Shown piece by piece: positions 7,967-16,187 of a stretch of DNA of 64,000 bases. Where the stretch lies: NCBI GenBank assembly GCA_046349915.1, contig JAXMBL010000004.1, positions 868,001 through 932,000 of the forward strand. The letters run 5' to 3'. Within the stretch, counting starts at the first letter, position 1. Every line of letters begins with the position of its first letter. The stretch comes from CAIXSC01 sp046349915 (lineage in GTDB: Bacteria > Planctomycetota > Planctomycetia > Pirellulales > Pirellulaceae). Position numbers and translations under genes: made by a program. The notes beneath the pieces are model-generated. The model ran no database searches and was not told where the DNA came from. It saw only the letters and a program-made list of their open reading frames with translations.

Positions 7967-9025
7967 GTGGCAGAGAATGTCGTGATTATCGGAAGTGGAC
8001 CGGCCGGTTGGTCGGCGGCCATTTATGCAGCACGCGCCAACTTGAAGCCACTCGTTTTCGAGGGAACGCCACAGCCCGACATGATTCCGCTGGGGCAACT
8101 AGCCTTCACGACGGAGGTCGAAAATTACCCTGGTTTCCCGATGGGTAACGTCCGTGCGTTCATCGAGTCGGCTGTGTCGGCGGATCGTCATTGGAATTTG
8201 CCTCCAGCGCCGAAGGGGCATGTGAAAGACGGCCAGCCTCATTACGCCGTCCAAGGCGTGGAACTGGTCGAATTGATGAAGCAGCAGGCGCTCAACTTCG
8301 GCACGCGAGTCATCGGCGACGATGTCATCGACATCGATACTTCCAGCCGACCGCTGCGAGTGATTACTCGCGATAATGGTTCGGTCGAAACCCACACGGT
8401 CATTATCGCCACCGGGGCTCGCGCGAATTACCTCGGGCTGCCCAGCGAGAACGACTTCAAAAATCGTGGCGTCAGTGCATGCGCGGTTTGCGATGGGGCT
8501 TTGCCTCGTTTTCGCAACAAGCCGCTGGCGGTAATCGGCGGCGGCGATTCGGCCGTCGAAGAGGCGACTTACCTGACGAAGACGGCGGAGAAGGTTTACC
8601 TGATTCATCGCCGCGACCAGCTGCGAGCGTCGAAAATCATGCAGCAGCGAGCGCTCGATAATCCCAAGATCGAGCCGGTGTGGAATAGTGTGGTCGAGGA
8701 ATGCGTAGGCGACGACAAGCAGGGACTCACCTCGCTGCGCCTGAAGAATCTGGTCGATGGCGCGACTCGTCAGCTCGACGTCGCGGGGATGTTCGTCGCG
8801 ATCGGGCATACGCCGAACACGGCTTTCTTGAACGGCAAGCTGGAGACGAACGACAAGGGCTACATACGGTTAGTCAAACCTTTTCGCACTTGGACGAGCG
8901 TCGAGGGGATTTTTGCGGCGGGCGATGTCGCGGACGACTATTATCGACAAGCCATCACGTCGGCCGGCAGCGGCTGCATGGCGGCGTTGGACGCCGAGCG
9001 CTGGCTCGCCGAACAGGGGCACTAA
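7967..9025 (+). CDS. trxB: Thioredoxin-disulfide reductase
   Basis: 352 residues from GTG 7967, preceded by GCGAGG. FAD-binding GSGPAGWSAAIYAAR at the N-terminus, redox-active CAVCD (Cys172, Cys175), an NADPH-binding GGGDSAVEEATYL and the C-terminal GIFAAGDVADDYYRQAITSAGSG motif identify a low-Mr thioredoxin reductase. It transfers electrons from NADPH to thioredoxin, here probably the TrxA at 1542. It is about 30 residues longer than E. coli TrxB because of an insertion at residues 62-97 (RHWNLPPAPKGHVKDGQPHY region) in the FAD domain. No obvious change in the catalytic residues. Confidence 0.95.
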   Translation: MAENVVIIGSGPAGWSAAIYAARANLKPLVFEGTPQPDMIPLGQLAFTTEVENYPGFPMGNVRAFIESAVSADRHWNLPPAPKGHVKDGQPHYAVQGVELVELMKQQALNFGTRVIGDDVIDIDTSSRPLRVITRDNGSVETHTVIIATGARANYLGLPSENDFKNRGVSACAVCDGALPRFRNKPLAVIGGGDSAVEEATYLTKTAEKVYLIHRRDQLRASKIMQQRALDNPKIEPVWNSVVEECVGDDKQGLTSLRLKNLVDGATRQLDVAGMFVAIGHTPNTAFLNGKLETNDKGYIRLVKPFRTWTSVEGIFAAGDVADDYYRQAITSAGSGCMAALDAERWLAEQGH

Positions 9026-9076
9026 CGACGATCGGTCCTGAAACGTGTCAGCAGCACAACTTGCGAGGTAATTGGC

Positions 9077-10606
9077 ATGGGCATGCATCACTTCGATACG
9101 TCATCCGATTCGGGTGACTCGCAGGCCGAGAGCGGCGGGCGCTGGTATTCGTCGATGAATCGGTACCACTGGTTCGTACTGGCGGTCGCGGCGCTCGGTT
9201 GGCTTTTCGACTGCCTGGACCAGCAATTGTTCATCCTGGCCCGACCCCAGGCGATGGCTGACCTGCTGTCGCATTTGAAGAGCGACCCGGCCAAATTCAA
9301 CTTCTGGACTCGTACATTCGGTGATATCTCCACCAGTGTGTTCATTGCGGGCTGGGCGACTGGCGGACTGATTTTCGGCATGTTGGGTGATCGCATTGGT
9401 CGAGCCAAGACGATGTTGATCACGATCTTGATGTATTCGATCTGCACGGGCTTGAGCGCCTTGTCGGTCTCGGTTTACGACTTTGCGTTCTATCGTTTCC
9501 TCACGGGGCTGGGCGTTGGCGGCGAGTTTGCCGTGGGCGTGGCATTAGTCGCCGAGATCATGCCCGCGCGAGCTCGTCCGCAAGCTTTGTCTCTCCTGCA
9601 AGCCTTCTCGGCTTTTGGCAATATCAGCGCCGCCCTGATCAATCTCGGACTCGGACTCGCCGAAGGCGAAGGGTTGCCCACCAGTCCCTGGCGAATCATG
9701 TTCTGCATCGGCGCCTTGCCCGCCTTGCTCGCCTTGGTAATTCGCCGACGACTCAAGGAACCCGAACGCTGGCAAAGCGCTTCGCACGATGGGGCCGTGC
9801 AGAAGCAGTTGGGGTCTTATAGCGAGTTGTTCCGGGATCCGACGTTGCGCAAACACGCCATCCTCGGACTCATCCTGGCCTGCTCGGGCGTCATCGGTTT
9901 GTGGGCCGTCGGTTTCTATACCCCCGACCTGATCCGCGAAGTGCAGACCAAACCACTGACGAACTTGGTCTATGAACGCGAGATCGCGGCTGCCAAGAGT
10001 GCGGGCGATACCGAGCGAGTGGGGAGCTTGGAGGCGATTCATGCACTCTGGAAAGAGGGCCAAGAGTCGAAGACTCCCGACGATTTGAAGGAGATCAAGG
10101 GGAAAATCGACGCCGAGATTAAGCAGACGCTGACGGTCAACCAGAGTTATACGTCGATCGCGATCAACATCGGCGCGTTCTGCGGCATGTTCGGTTTCGG
10201 CGCGCTGTCGCAGCGCATCGGCCGTAAGCCGACATTCACGATCGCCTTGCTGGCGGCATTCGTCAGCACGGTCACTGTGTTTTACACTCTGCAAGAATTC
10301 TGGCAGATCTGGGTGCTCGTGCCGATCATGGGCTTCTGTCAGCTCTCGTTGTTCGGCGGTTATGCCATCTACTTCCCCGAACTCTTCCCCACTCGACTGC
10401 GCTCGACTGGCACCAGCTTCTGTTACAACGTCGGCCGATTTATCGCGGCTTTCGGGCCGTTGGTGAAGATTGGTTTGAACTACTTGTTCCAGGGAACGGA
10501 CGAACCGCTGCGTTATGCGGGAATGACGATGTGCGTCGTCTTCTTGCTAGGGCTGTTCGTGCTGCCATTCCTGCCCGAAACCAAGGGTAAACCGCTGCCG
10601 GAATAG
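9077..10606 (+). CDS. MFS transporter, sugar/aromatic-acid porter type
   Basis: 509 residues with about 12 membrane segments. MFS motif A appears as GDRIGRAKT after helix 2, and RFLTGLGVGGEFAVG in helix 4, followed by AEIMPARARPQALSLLQAF, is typical of the metabolite:H+ and sugar-porter branches. The second half repeats the pattern with LSQRIGRKPTF and YFPELFPTRLRSTG. An unusual hydrophilic insertion of about 70 residues, rich in Lys/Glu and probably helical, separates helices 7 and 8 (LIREVQTKPL to TVNQSYTS). Substrate unknown. It lies between trxB and a dedA gene without clear functional linkage. Confidence 0.88.
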   Translation: MGMHHFDTSSDSGDSQAESGGRWYSSMNRYHWFVLAVAALGWLFDCLDQQLFILARPQAMADLLSHLKSDPAKFNFWTRTFGDISTSVFIAGWATGGLIFGMLGDRIGRAKTMLITILMYSICTGLSALSVSVYDFAFYRFLTGLGVGGEFAVGVALVAEIMPARARPQALSLLQAFSAFGNISAALINLGLGLAEGEGLPTSPWRIMFCIGALPALLALVIRRRLKEPERWQSASHDGAVQKQLGSYSELFRDPTLRKHAILGLILACSGVIGLWAVGFYTPDLIREVQTKPLTNLVYEREIAAAKSAGDTERVGSLEAIHALWKEGQESKTPDDLKEIKGKIDAEIKQTLTVNQSYTSIAINIGAFCGMFGFGALSQRIGRKPTFTIALLAAFVSTVTVFYTLQEFWQIWVLVPIMGFCQLSLFGGYAIYFPELFPTRLRSTGTSFCYNVGRFIAAFGPLVKIGLNYLFQGTDEPLRYAGMTMCVVFLLGLFVLPFLPETKGKPLPE

Positions 10607-10632
10607 CCGGTAAGAACCGCCGAGGCGCATGC

Positions 10633-11277
10633 ATGTGGGACGCCCTGGTGCAGCTGGTCGATGTGGTCCTCCACCTCGACCGACACCTGCACGAACTGAC
10701 TGAACAGTATGGCGTATGGATGTACGCCATCCTGTTCACCATCGTATTTTGCGAGACCGGATTGGTCGTCACCCCGTTCTTGCCCGGCGATTCGCTGTTA
10801 TTTGCCGCCGGGGCGCTCGCCGCCCTCGGCTCGCTTGACGTCTGGTTGCTTACCTTTCTGTTGTTGGTAGCCGCTATTCTCGGGGATACGGTCAACTATC
10901 ATCTCGGTCGCTACTTCGGGCCGCGCGTCTTGCGCGGCGAAAATAGCCGGTTTTTCAATCGTAAGCATCTCGATCGGACCCGCGAGTTTTTTGAGAAGTA
11001 TGGTGCGAAGGCCATCATTCTCGCTCGCTTCGTCCCCATCGTGCGTACGTTTGCGCCGTTTGTCGCGGGAGTCGGCGAGATGCAGTATCGCCGCTTCCTG
11101 GCCTACAACGTGCTCGGAGGCGTAGTCTGGGTGGTGGGGTTCGTGCTGGCTGGATACTGGTTCGGCAACCAACCGTTCGTCAAGAAGAACTTCAGCCTCG
11201 TCATTCTGGCCATCATCTTCGTTTCGTTGCTCCCCATGGCGTGGGAGTGGTGGCTAGCGCGTAAACGCCAAGCGTAA
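10633..11277 (+). CDS. DedA family membrane protein
   Basis: 214 residues. DedA/VTT signatures are visible: FCETGLVVTPFLPGDSLLFAAG in the first half, GDTVNYHLGRYFG after it, and FFEKYGAKAIILARFVPIVRTFAPFVAGVG with the conserved Arg/Gly pattern. DedA proteins are inner-membrane lipid transporters or scramblases (for example undecaprenyl phosphate recycling) that affect envelope homeostasis. It follows the MFS gene by 26 bp, so the two may be co-transcribed. A repeat of family B lies downstream. Confidence 0.92.
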   Translation: MWDALVQLVDVVLHLDRHLHELTEQYGVWMYAILFTIVFCETGLVVTPFLPGDSLLFAAGALAALGSLDVWLLTFLLLVAAILGDTVNYHLGRYFGPRVLRGENSRFFNRKHLDRTREFFEKYGAKAIILARFVPIVRTFAPFVAGVGEMQYRRFLAYNVLGGVVWVVGFVLAGYWFGNQPFVKKNFSLVILAIIFVSLLPMAWEWWLARKRQA

Positions 11278-11317
11278 ATCCCTTTACGTTGTTCCGTGGC
11301 CAATACCGAGGGCGGCG

Positions 11318-11378
11318 GTGGTACGCGGTGCGGCTGATCATCTCGCGAAGCGAGATGGCTACTTAGCGAGATGGCTAC
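11318..11378. repeat. Dispersed intergenic repeat family B, minus orientation
   Basis: The core palindrome CATCTCGCGAAGCGAGATG (11339-11357) is followed by GGCTAC and a second half-unit AGCGAGATGGCTAC. The flanking GGTACGCGGTGCGGCTGAT matches in reverse complement the sequence beside the copies at 31694-31712 and 31796-31814. It lies between dedA and the HMA-like lipoprotein. Confidence 0.85.
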
Positions 11379-11470
11379 ATACTGCCGTGGCCCGGGTTAG
11401 GCTTCCCGAAATCGCTTGGGCAGCATACGCTATAGGAATGAAACTTGGTTCATTCGAAGGAGGACATCGT

Positions 11471-11875
11471 ATGCGTTTCGGCAATTGGCTTAGTGCGTCG
11501 ACGTTGGTGGTGGCGATGATGTTGGCGGGGTGCCTGCAGTCCGTCCAGGAAGAGACGACCGCGAGCGTCAGCGTAAGCCAGGAACCTGCGGTCGAGACGC
11601 CGTCGCGCGTGGCCAAAGACCCGAACGTCAAGTACACGCGAGTATCGTTGGAAGTTCCCACGATGAGCTGCCCGTTTGCGTGCTGGCCCAAGGTCAAGGA
11701 GACGCTGGAGTCGCAGGCGGGCGTGGGTGAGGTGACGCTGGCGCCGCAAAAGGACAAAGACTCGATCGATAACCCGGTGGTGTACGTCGAAGCCAGCGAG
11801 CAGTTCCAGACGGAGTCCGCTGTCGAGGCGTTATCCAAGGTCGGTTTCGACGGTGCGAAGGTGGCCGCCAAGTAA
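11471..11875 (+). CDS. Lipoprotein with a heavy-metal-associated (HMA)-like domain
   Basis: 134 residues from ATG 11471, with GAAGGAGGAC as a strong ribosome binding site. A signal peptide with lipobox MMLAGC (Cys21) is followed by a 30-residue linker and a ferredoxin-like HMA-type domain: VPTMSCPFACWPKVKETLESQ, then VVYVEASEQFQTESAVEALSKVGF. The metal motif is CxxxC (Cys67, Cys71) instead of the usual CxxC. It may bind copper or another soft metal at the outer face of the membrane. It stands alone and is followed by a strong terminator. Confidence 0.75.
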   Translation: MRFGNWLSASTLVVAMMLAGCLQSVQEETTASVSVSQEPAVETPSRVAKDPNVKYTRVSLEVPTMSCPFACWPKVKETLESQAGVGEVTLAPQKDKDSIDNPVVYVEASEQFQTESAVEALSKVGFDGAKVAAK

Positions 11876-11920
11876 GCAACCCTGAGCCAGGGTTGGACTC
11901 AACCATGAAGCACTCATGCA

Positions 11921-11959
11921 GCCGCCTGCGTCGAACTGACGCAGGCGGCTCTATTTTTT
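11921..11959 (+). terminator. Rho-independent terminator after the HMA-like lipoprotein
   Basis: A perfect 12-bp stem, GCCGCCTGCGTC (11921-11932) and GACGCAGGCGGC (11938-11949), with a GAACT loop, followed by TCTATTTTTT. It is placed 45 bp after the stop codon and ends that transcript. Confidence 0.92.
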
Positions 11960-12053
11960 AGTCACGGATTGGTTCGGCCAGTTTGGCTCGACCAGTATTG
12001 TCGCTCGGCGTGTTTTCCCCCGGTACAATCAACGATTTCCGCGGGTAAACACC

Positions 12054-13274
12054 ATGACGACTCGGCGCGATTGGTTGGCGACATTAAGCGCGTTGACAGC
12101 GGGGGGGCTCGCGACTCAGGCCTTGCGGTCGTCCGTTCAAGCAGATGAAGCGGTGCGAGCGCTCGACGCGTCGAGTGCGGCGGCTGGCGTTGCCGATCGG
12201 ACCAGCAACATCAAACTCACTCGACTGACCGCCACGCCAGTCCAGCGCAAGGTGTTTCTGAAACTCGAGACAAACCATGGGGTGACGGGCTGGGGCGAGA
12301 TTGATCAGTTAGAAACCAAGGTTGCCGCAACCCTTGCTCGTTCCTTGTTCGAATTGTTGGAGGGCGAGAATCCGACTCGAATCGAACACTTGTGGCAGAA
12401 GATTTATCGCTCGCATCGCGACATGCGCGGCGGGCCTTTCATGACCCATACGCTGGCTGGCATCGATATGGCGTTGTGGGATATCACGGGCAAGCTGTGG
12501 GGCGTTCCCGTCTATCGCCTGCTGGGCGGAAATACTCGCGATAAAGTGCTGATGTACCCCACGCCCAAAGCCACCAAAGTGGGCGCGGGACCGCAACCCT
12601 TCGCCGGCACTCCGCAATTGATCGAGCAGCATGTGAAGAATATCGAGAATGCTCGGAAACAAGTTGGCCCCGACGGCATCGTGATGTTCGATGCGCACTG
12701 CGCCTTGCCGCCTCCGTTTCTCATCCAATTGGCGGCCGCTATTAAGCCGTACGATGTCCTGTACATCGAAGAGCCCGCGGTGCCGGGCAACATCGAAGTC
12801 TTCAAGCGACTCAAGCAACACATTCCCATTCCGCTCGCGGTCGGCGAGCAGGCGAGAACCATCTGGGATGTGATTACTTACTTGCAGGAAGGATGCGCGG
12901 ATATCCTGCAAGTCGACTGCGCCCACACGGGCGGCATCTCTCAACTACGCAAGATCGCGACGTTAGGCGAGGCCTATCAAGTGCCGATCGCTCCCCACTG
13001 CGTCACGACCGATCTGGGGGCGACGGCGAGTCTTCATGTCAGCGCGGCCGTGCCTCTGTTCTTGATTCACGAATATTATCCCAGCATTTCCCCGCCGGGC
13101 CTCGTGCGCAAGAACTGGGCGATCGACAAAGATGGCTACGCATCATTGCCAATAGGGCCGGGACTTGGTTGCGAGATCGATGAAGCCAAGCTGGAAGAAC
13201 TGGCGAAAAATCCTAGTCCAGCGGAGTGGCCGACTCGTGGGCGGCTCCCCGACGGTTCCATTTCGGACTACTGA
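12054..13274 (+). CDS. Mandelate racemase/muconate lactonizing-type dehydratase, DgoD-like (Tat-exported)
   Basis: 406 residues. It begins with a twin-arginine signal (TRRDWLATLSALTAGG). The enolase-superfamily barrel carries metal and acid-base residues in DgoD spacing: Asp213 and His215 (MFDAHCA), Glu239 (YIEEP), Glu265 (AVGEQ) and His315 (APHCVTTDLGATASLH). The C-terminus PGLGCEIDEAKLEEL...GRLPDGSISDY also matches galactonate dehydratases. The likely reaction is Mg-dependent dehydration of a sugar acid to a 2-keto-3-deoxy acid, but an exported member is unusual and the substrate is unknown. The next two genes (subtilase, sulfatase) are also exported, pointing to breakdown of an external polymer. 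Confidence 0.85.
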   Translation: MTTRRDWLATLSALTAGGLATQALRSSVQADEAVRALDASSAAAGVADRTSNIKLTRLTATPVQRKVFLKLETNHGVTGWGEIDQLETKVAATLARSLFELLEGENPTRIEHLWQKIYRSHRDMRGGPFMTHTLAGIDMALWDITGKLWGVPVYRLLGGNTRDKVLMYPTPKATKVGAGPQPFAGTPQLIEQHVKNIENARKQVGPDGIVMFDAHCALPPPFLIQLAAAIKPYDVLYIEEPAVPGNIEVFKRLKQHIPIPLAVGEQARTIWDVITYLQEGCADILQVDCAHTGGISQLRKIATLGEAYQVPIAPHCVTTDLGATASLHVSAAVPLFLIHEYYPSISPPGLVRKNWAIDKDGYASLPIGPGLGCEIDEAKLEELAKNPSPAEWPTRGRLPDGSISDY

Positions 13275-13327
13275 TTTCCTGACTATTCCTCTGATTCTTG
13301 CCTGATCGCTTTGAGGAGTCACTCGAG

Positions 13328-14449
13328 ATGAAGACGTTCACTGACAACGACTCCCCTGGGATTACAGCGATGGCGCTTGGCGTCGCGAGTTCTCAACGCG
13401 AGCGACATGGGAGACGCACGTTTGCTCGTGTTTCGCCGAGCCGAAGCGCCTCGACGACTCGTCGTCGGTTTCTGCAAGTCGGTACGAATTTGGTGCTTGG
13501 CGGCGTTGTCGCCGGAGCTGGAATGGACGCCACGTCCAGAAGGCTCGTAGCGGCCGAGCGGGGGCAGCCCACGGATGCCGCCGCTTTTCGACATGCGGGG
13601 GTGATCGATGCGTGGGAAGCGTATCGCGACGAGTTGACGTTTGGCAAAGGACAGACGCTCGCCCTGCTGGATGATGGCTGCAAACTCAGCATGCCCGAGT
13701 GGTCGACGCCGGTGGATGGCGTGCCCAAGGTGCTGGCAACTCACGACAGCGTCGATGGCGACGATGATCCCAAACATGAAGGACGAGGCTATCACGGGTC
13801 GACGATCGGCGTCCCGTCGTCGCTTAATTTCCAAGGACGTTGGGGAGTGGCGTACAACAACCAAGTAACGATCGTCCGAGCGCTCGAGTGCTGCCACTGC
13901 AAGATCGCGGACCACAAGACACTCGCCGCCGGTCTGCGCTGGGTGATCGACAACCACCAGCGATACCGCATTACCGCCGTGAATCTAGCGCCCGTGGATG
14001 ATCTGGAGCATGCGGCGCCAGTTCCGACCGAGATCGACGAGCCGCTCGCACGTCTGCGCGAACTCGGCGTTTGGGTGAGCGCTCCCGCGGGCAATCACAA
14101 TTTCACTCGAGGGATTTCCTGGCCCGCTTGCCAGCCCCAGTGTTTCGCGATCGGCGCGGTGAAAGCTGGTAAAGACGAGGTCTATCTCGATCGCCACGCG
14201 AAAATTGACCTCGTCGTCCCCGCCGCCGCGACCTCTTCTTCCAACGCGATCGTCTGCGGCGCTGTTCTCTTGCTGCGAGAAGCGATTAACAAGTGGAACT
14301 ACGAATGGAGACGCGACGGAAAAACTCTCCCCGACGCGATGCTCGCCATCTTTCAGGCGAGCGGCGTGGCTGTGCTCGACCCGGCCACTCAGCTGACATT
14401 CCGGCGGTTGGATGTGAAGGCGGCGTTGGATCGAGTGCGGGGGCATTAG
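13328..14449 (+). CDS. Tat-exported subtilase (S8)-like protein
   Basis: 373 residues from ATG 13328, with TTGAGGAG upstream. The twin-arginine motif TTRRRFLQVGTNLVLGG starts near residue 43. The subtilisin fold is read from QTLALLDDGCKL (Asp115), GRGYHGSTIG (His156), VWVSAPAGNHNF (oxyanion Asn) and AAATSSSNAIVCGAVLLL, which occupies the place of the GTSMAxPxVAG serine motif. That last motif is degenerate (no Gly, Met or Pro), so catalysis is uncertain. It follows the DgoD-like gene by about 50 bp and may share its transcript. Its stop codon abuts a tandem repeat array. Confidence 0.7.
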   Translation: MKTFTDNDSPGITAMALGVASSQRERHGRRTFARVSPSRSASTTRRRFLQVGTNLVLGGVVAGAGMDATSRRLVAAERGQPTDAAAFRHAGVIDAWEAYRDELTFGKGQTLALLDDGCKLSMPEWSTPVDGVPKVLATHDSVDGDDDPKHEGRGYHGSTIGVPSSLNFQGRWGVAYNNQVTIVRALECCHCKIADHKTLAAGLRWVIDNHQRYRITAVNLAPVDDLEHAAPVPTEIDEPLARLRELGVWVSAPAGNHNFTRGISWPACQPQCFAIGAVKAGKDEVYLDRHAKIDLVVPAAATSSSNAIVCGAVLLLREAINKWNYEWRRDGKTLPDAMLAIFQASGVAVLDPATQLTFRRLDVKAALDRVRGH

Positions 14450-14455
14450 TCAATG

Positions 14456-14645
14456 GTCAATGGTCATTGGTCATTGGTCATTGGTCATTGGTCATTGGTC
14501 ATTGGTCGTTGGTCGTTGGTCGTTGGTCGTTGGTCGTTGGTCGTTGGTCGTTGGTCATTCGTCGTTGGTCATTCGTCGTTGGTCATTCGTCGTTGGTCAT
14601 TCGTCGTTGGTCATTCGTCGTTGGTCATTCGTCGTTGGTCATTCG
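14456..14645. repeat. Tandem 7-mer array GGTCATT/GGTCGTT (family D)
   Basis: About 27 copies of a degenerate 7-bp unit (GGTCATT, GGTCGTT, with TTCGTC variants in the second half) start a few bases after the subtilase stop codon. Because 7 is not a multiple of 3 and the unit has no stop in any frame on this strand, all three frames stay open, which produces WSLV-rich spurious ORFs running into the sulfatase. Similar arrays lie at 43266-43322 and, inverted, at 43459-43512. Confidence 0.95.
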
Positions 14646-14674
14646 TGCGCGGGGGCTTTTTTTATTGGGGGGAG

Positions 14675-16171
14675 ATGATGTTGGATTCTTTTAAGACGAT
14701 CGCTTTTGGGGAGCGCTTTCGAGGGGTATTGTTCGGATTTGCACTGGTCTTGGTGTTTGCTTCGTGCTTGGTGTTGGATCGGCGAGCTTGCGCGTCATCG
14801 GGGCGACGGCCGAACATTGTTTATATCTTGGCGGACGATCTCGGTTGGACCGATACGGGCGTTTACGGCAGCCGATACTACGAGACGCCGCACATTGATC
14901 GATTGGCTCAACAAGGCGTTCGCTTCACGAACTATCACAATTGTCAAAACTGCCAGCCAACTCGAGCCGCACTGATGACGGGACAGTATGCGGCTCGTAC
15001 GGGCGTCTATACCGTGGGCGGCATCGATCGCTTCGATTGGCGCTCGCGACCTCTGCGTCCCGTGGACAACGTCGAATCATTGCCGCTCGATAAAGTCACG
15101 ATCGCTCAACAACTCAAAGCCTCGGGCTACTCGACGGCCCTTTTTGGCAAATGGCACTTGGGGCAGAAAGCCGAGTACCATCCTGGGAAACGCGGATTCG
15201 ATGAAGCCATCGTGACGATGGGCAAACACTTCGACTTCGTCACGCAACCGAAAGTCGATGTTCCCCAAGGCGTCTATTTGGCCGACTGGTTAACCGATCG
15301 CGCCGAAGATTTTGTCCGTCGACACCGCGATGGTCCCTTTTTCTTGTATTTGCCGCATTTCGGAGTTCACTCGCCGTTTCAAGCCAAGCCTCAGCTGGTG
15401 GCGAGATTTAAGGACAAGCCGCCTGTGAGTGGACACCAAAACCCGACCTATGCGGCCATGATCCAAAGTGTGGACGAGAGTGTTGGGCGCCTGATGAAGT
15501 TGCTCGACGAACTCAAACTCGCGGAGCACACCGTGGTGATATTCAGCAGCGATAACGGCGGTGTGGGTGGTTATGTTCGCGAAGGGCTCAAGCAGTCTGG
15601 CGACATCACCGATAACTCGCCGCTACGCAGCGGTAAGGGGAGTCTCTACGAGGGAGGTATTCGTGATCCGTTCATCGTACGGTGGCCCGGTGTCGCTCCT
15701 GCGGGAGTCGTCTGTAACGTGCCGAGCATTCATGTCGATGTATTTCCCACCTTGATCGAGATCGCCCAAGCTAAGCGACCCGATCATCAACCGCTCGATG
15801 GCGTCAGTCTCGTCCCTGTCATTCGCGATCCTCCCGCTCGACTTGAACGCGATGCCATCTACCAACACTTTCCGGGGTACTTAGGAGCCGGCGCGGGCGC
15901 TTATCGCACGACGCCTGTAAGCGTCATTCAGTCGGGTGATTGGAAACTGATGGAGTTTCTTGAAGACAATCGCCTCGAACTTTATCACTTGGGCGACGAT
16001 CTGGGCGAAACCAAGAACCTGGCCCAAGAGAAGCCGGAGAAAGCCCAAGAGCTGCTAGCGAAGTTGCACGCGTGGCGACGCGACATTGGCGCGCCGATGC
16101 CAACCCAGAATACGGCGGCAAAACAGCCCAGAGCGGACGAGTCCAAGAAGAAAAGGAAGAAAGCAAAATAG
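14675..16171 (+). CDS. Arylsulfatase, formylglycine-dependent
   Basis: 498 residues from ATG 14675 (GGGGGGAG upstream), giving a signal segment GVLFGFALVLVFASCLVLD. The N-terminal RPNIVYILADDLGWTDTG supplies metal-binding Asp residues, and the formylglycine site is C93-Q-P-T-R in NCQPTRAALMTGQYAARTG. GKWHLG and FSSDNGG complete the sulfatase signature. It hydrolyses sulfate esters outside the cytoplasm, probably on algal or other sulfated polysaccharides. An in-frame extension back to 14453 exists only because the 7-mer array is open in that frame. The C-terminus is a Lys-rich tail (ESKKKRKKAK). Converges with the TPR gene at 16188. Confidence 0.93.
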   Translation: MMLDSFKTIAFGERFRGVLFGFALVLVFASCLVLDRRACASSGRRPNIVYILADDLGWTDTGVYGSRYYETPHIDRLAQQGVRFTNYHNCQNCQPTRAALMTGQYAARTGVYTVGGIDRFDWRSRPLRPVDNVESLPLDKVTIAQQLKASGYSTALFGKWHLGQKAEYHPGKRGFDEAIVTMGKHFDFVTQPKVDVPQGVYLADWLTDRAEDFVRRHRDGPFFLYLPHFGVHSPFQAKPQLVARFKDKPPVSGHQNPTYAAMIQSVDESVGRLMKLLDELKLAEHTVVIFSSDNGGVGGYVREGLKQSGDITDNSPLRSGKGSLYEGGIRDPFIVRWPGVAPAGVVCNVPSIHVDVFPTLIEIAQAKRPDHQPLDGVSLVPVIRDPPARLERDAIYQHFPGYLGAGAGAYRTTPVSVIQSGDWKLMEFLEDNRLELYHLGDDLGETKNLAQEKPEKAQELLAKLHAWRRDIGAPMPTQNTAAKQPRADESKKKRKKAK

Positions 16172-16187
16172 GGCGAGTCGTCTCGAA

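Noticed and set aside
14456..14645. Possible CRISPR or satellite with spacers
   Set aside because: A 7-bp tandem unit without spacers.
14453..14674. N-terminal extension of the sulfatase, WSLV-rich
   Set aside because: It is only the translation of a stop-free 7-mer array; the signal segment and ribosome binding site fit ATG 14675.
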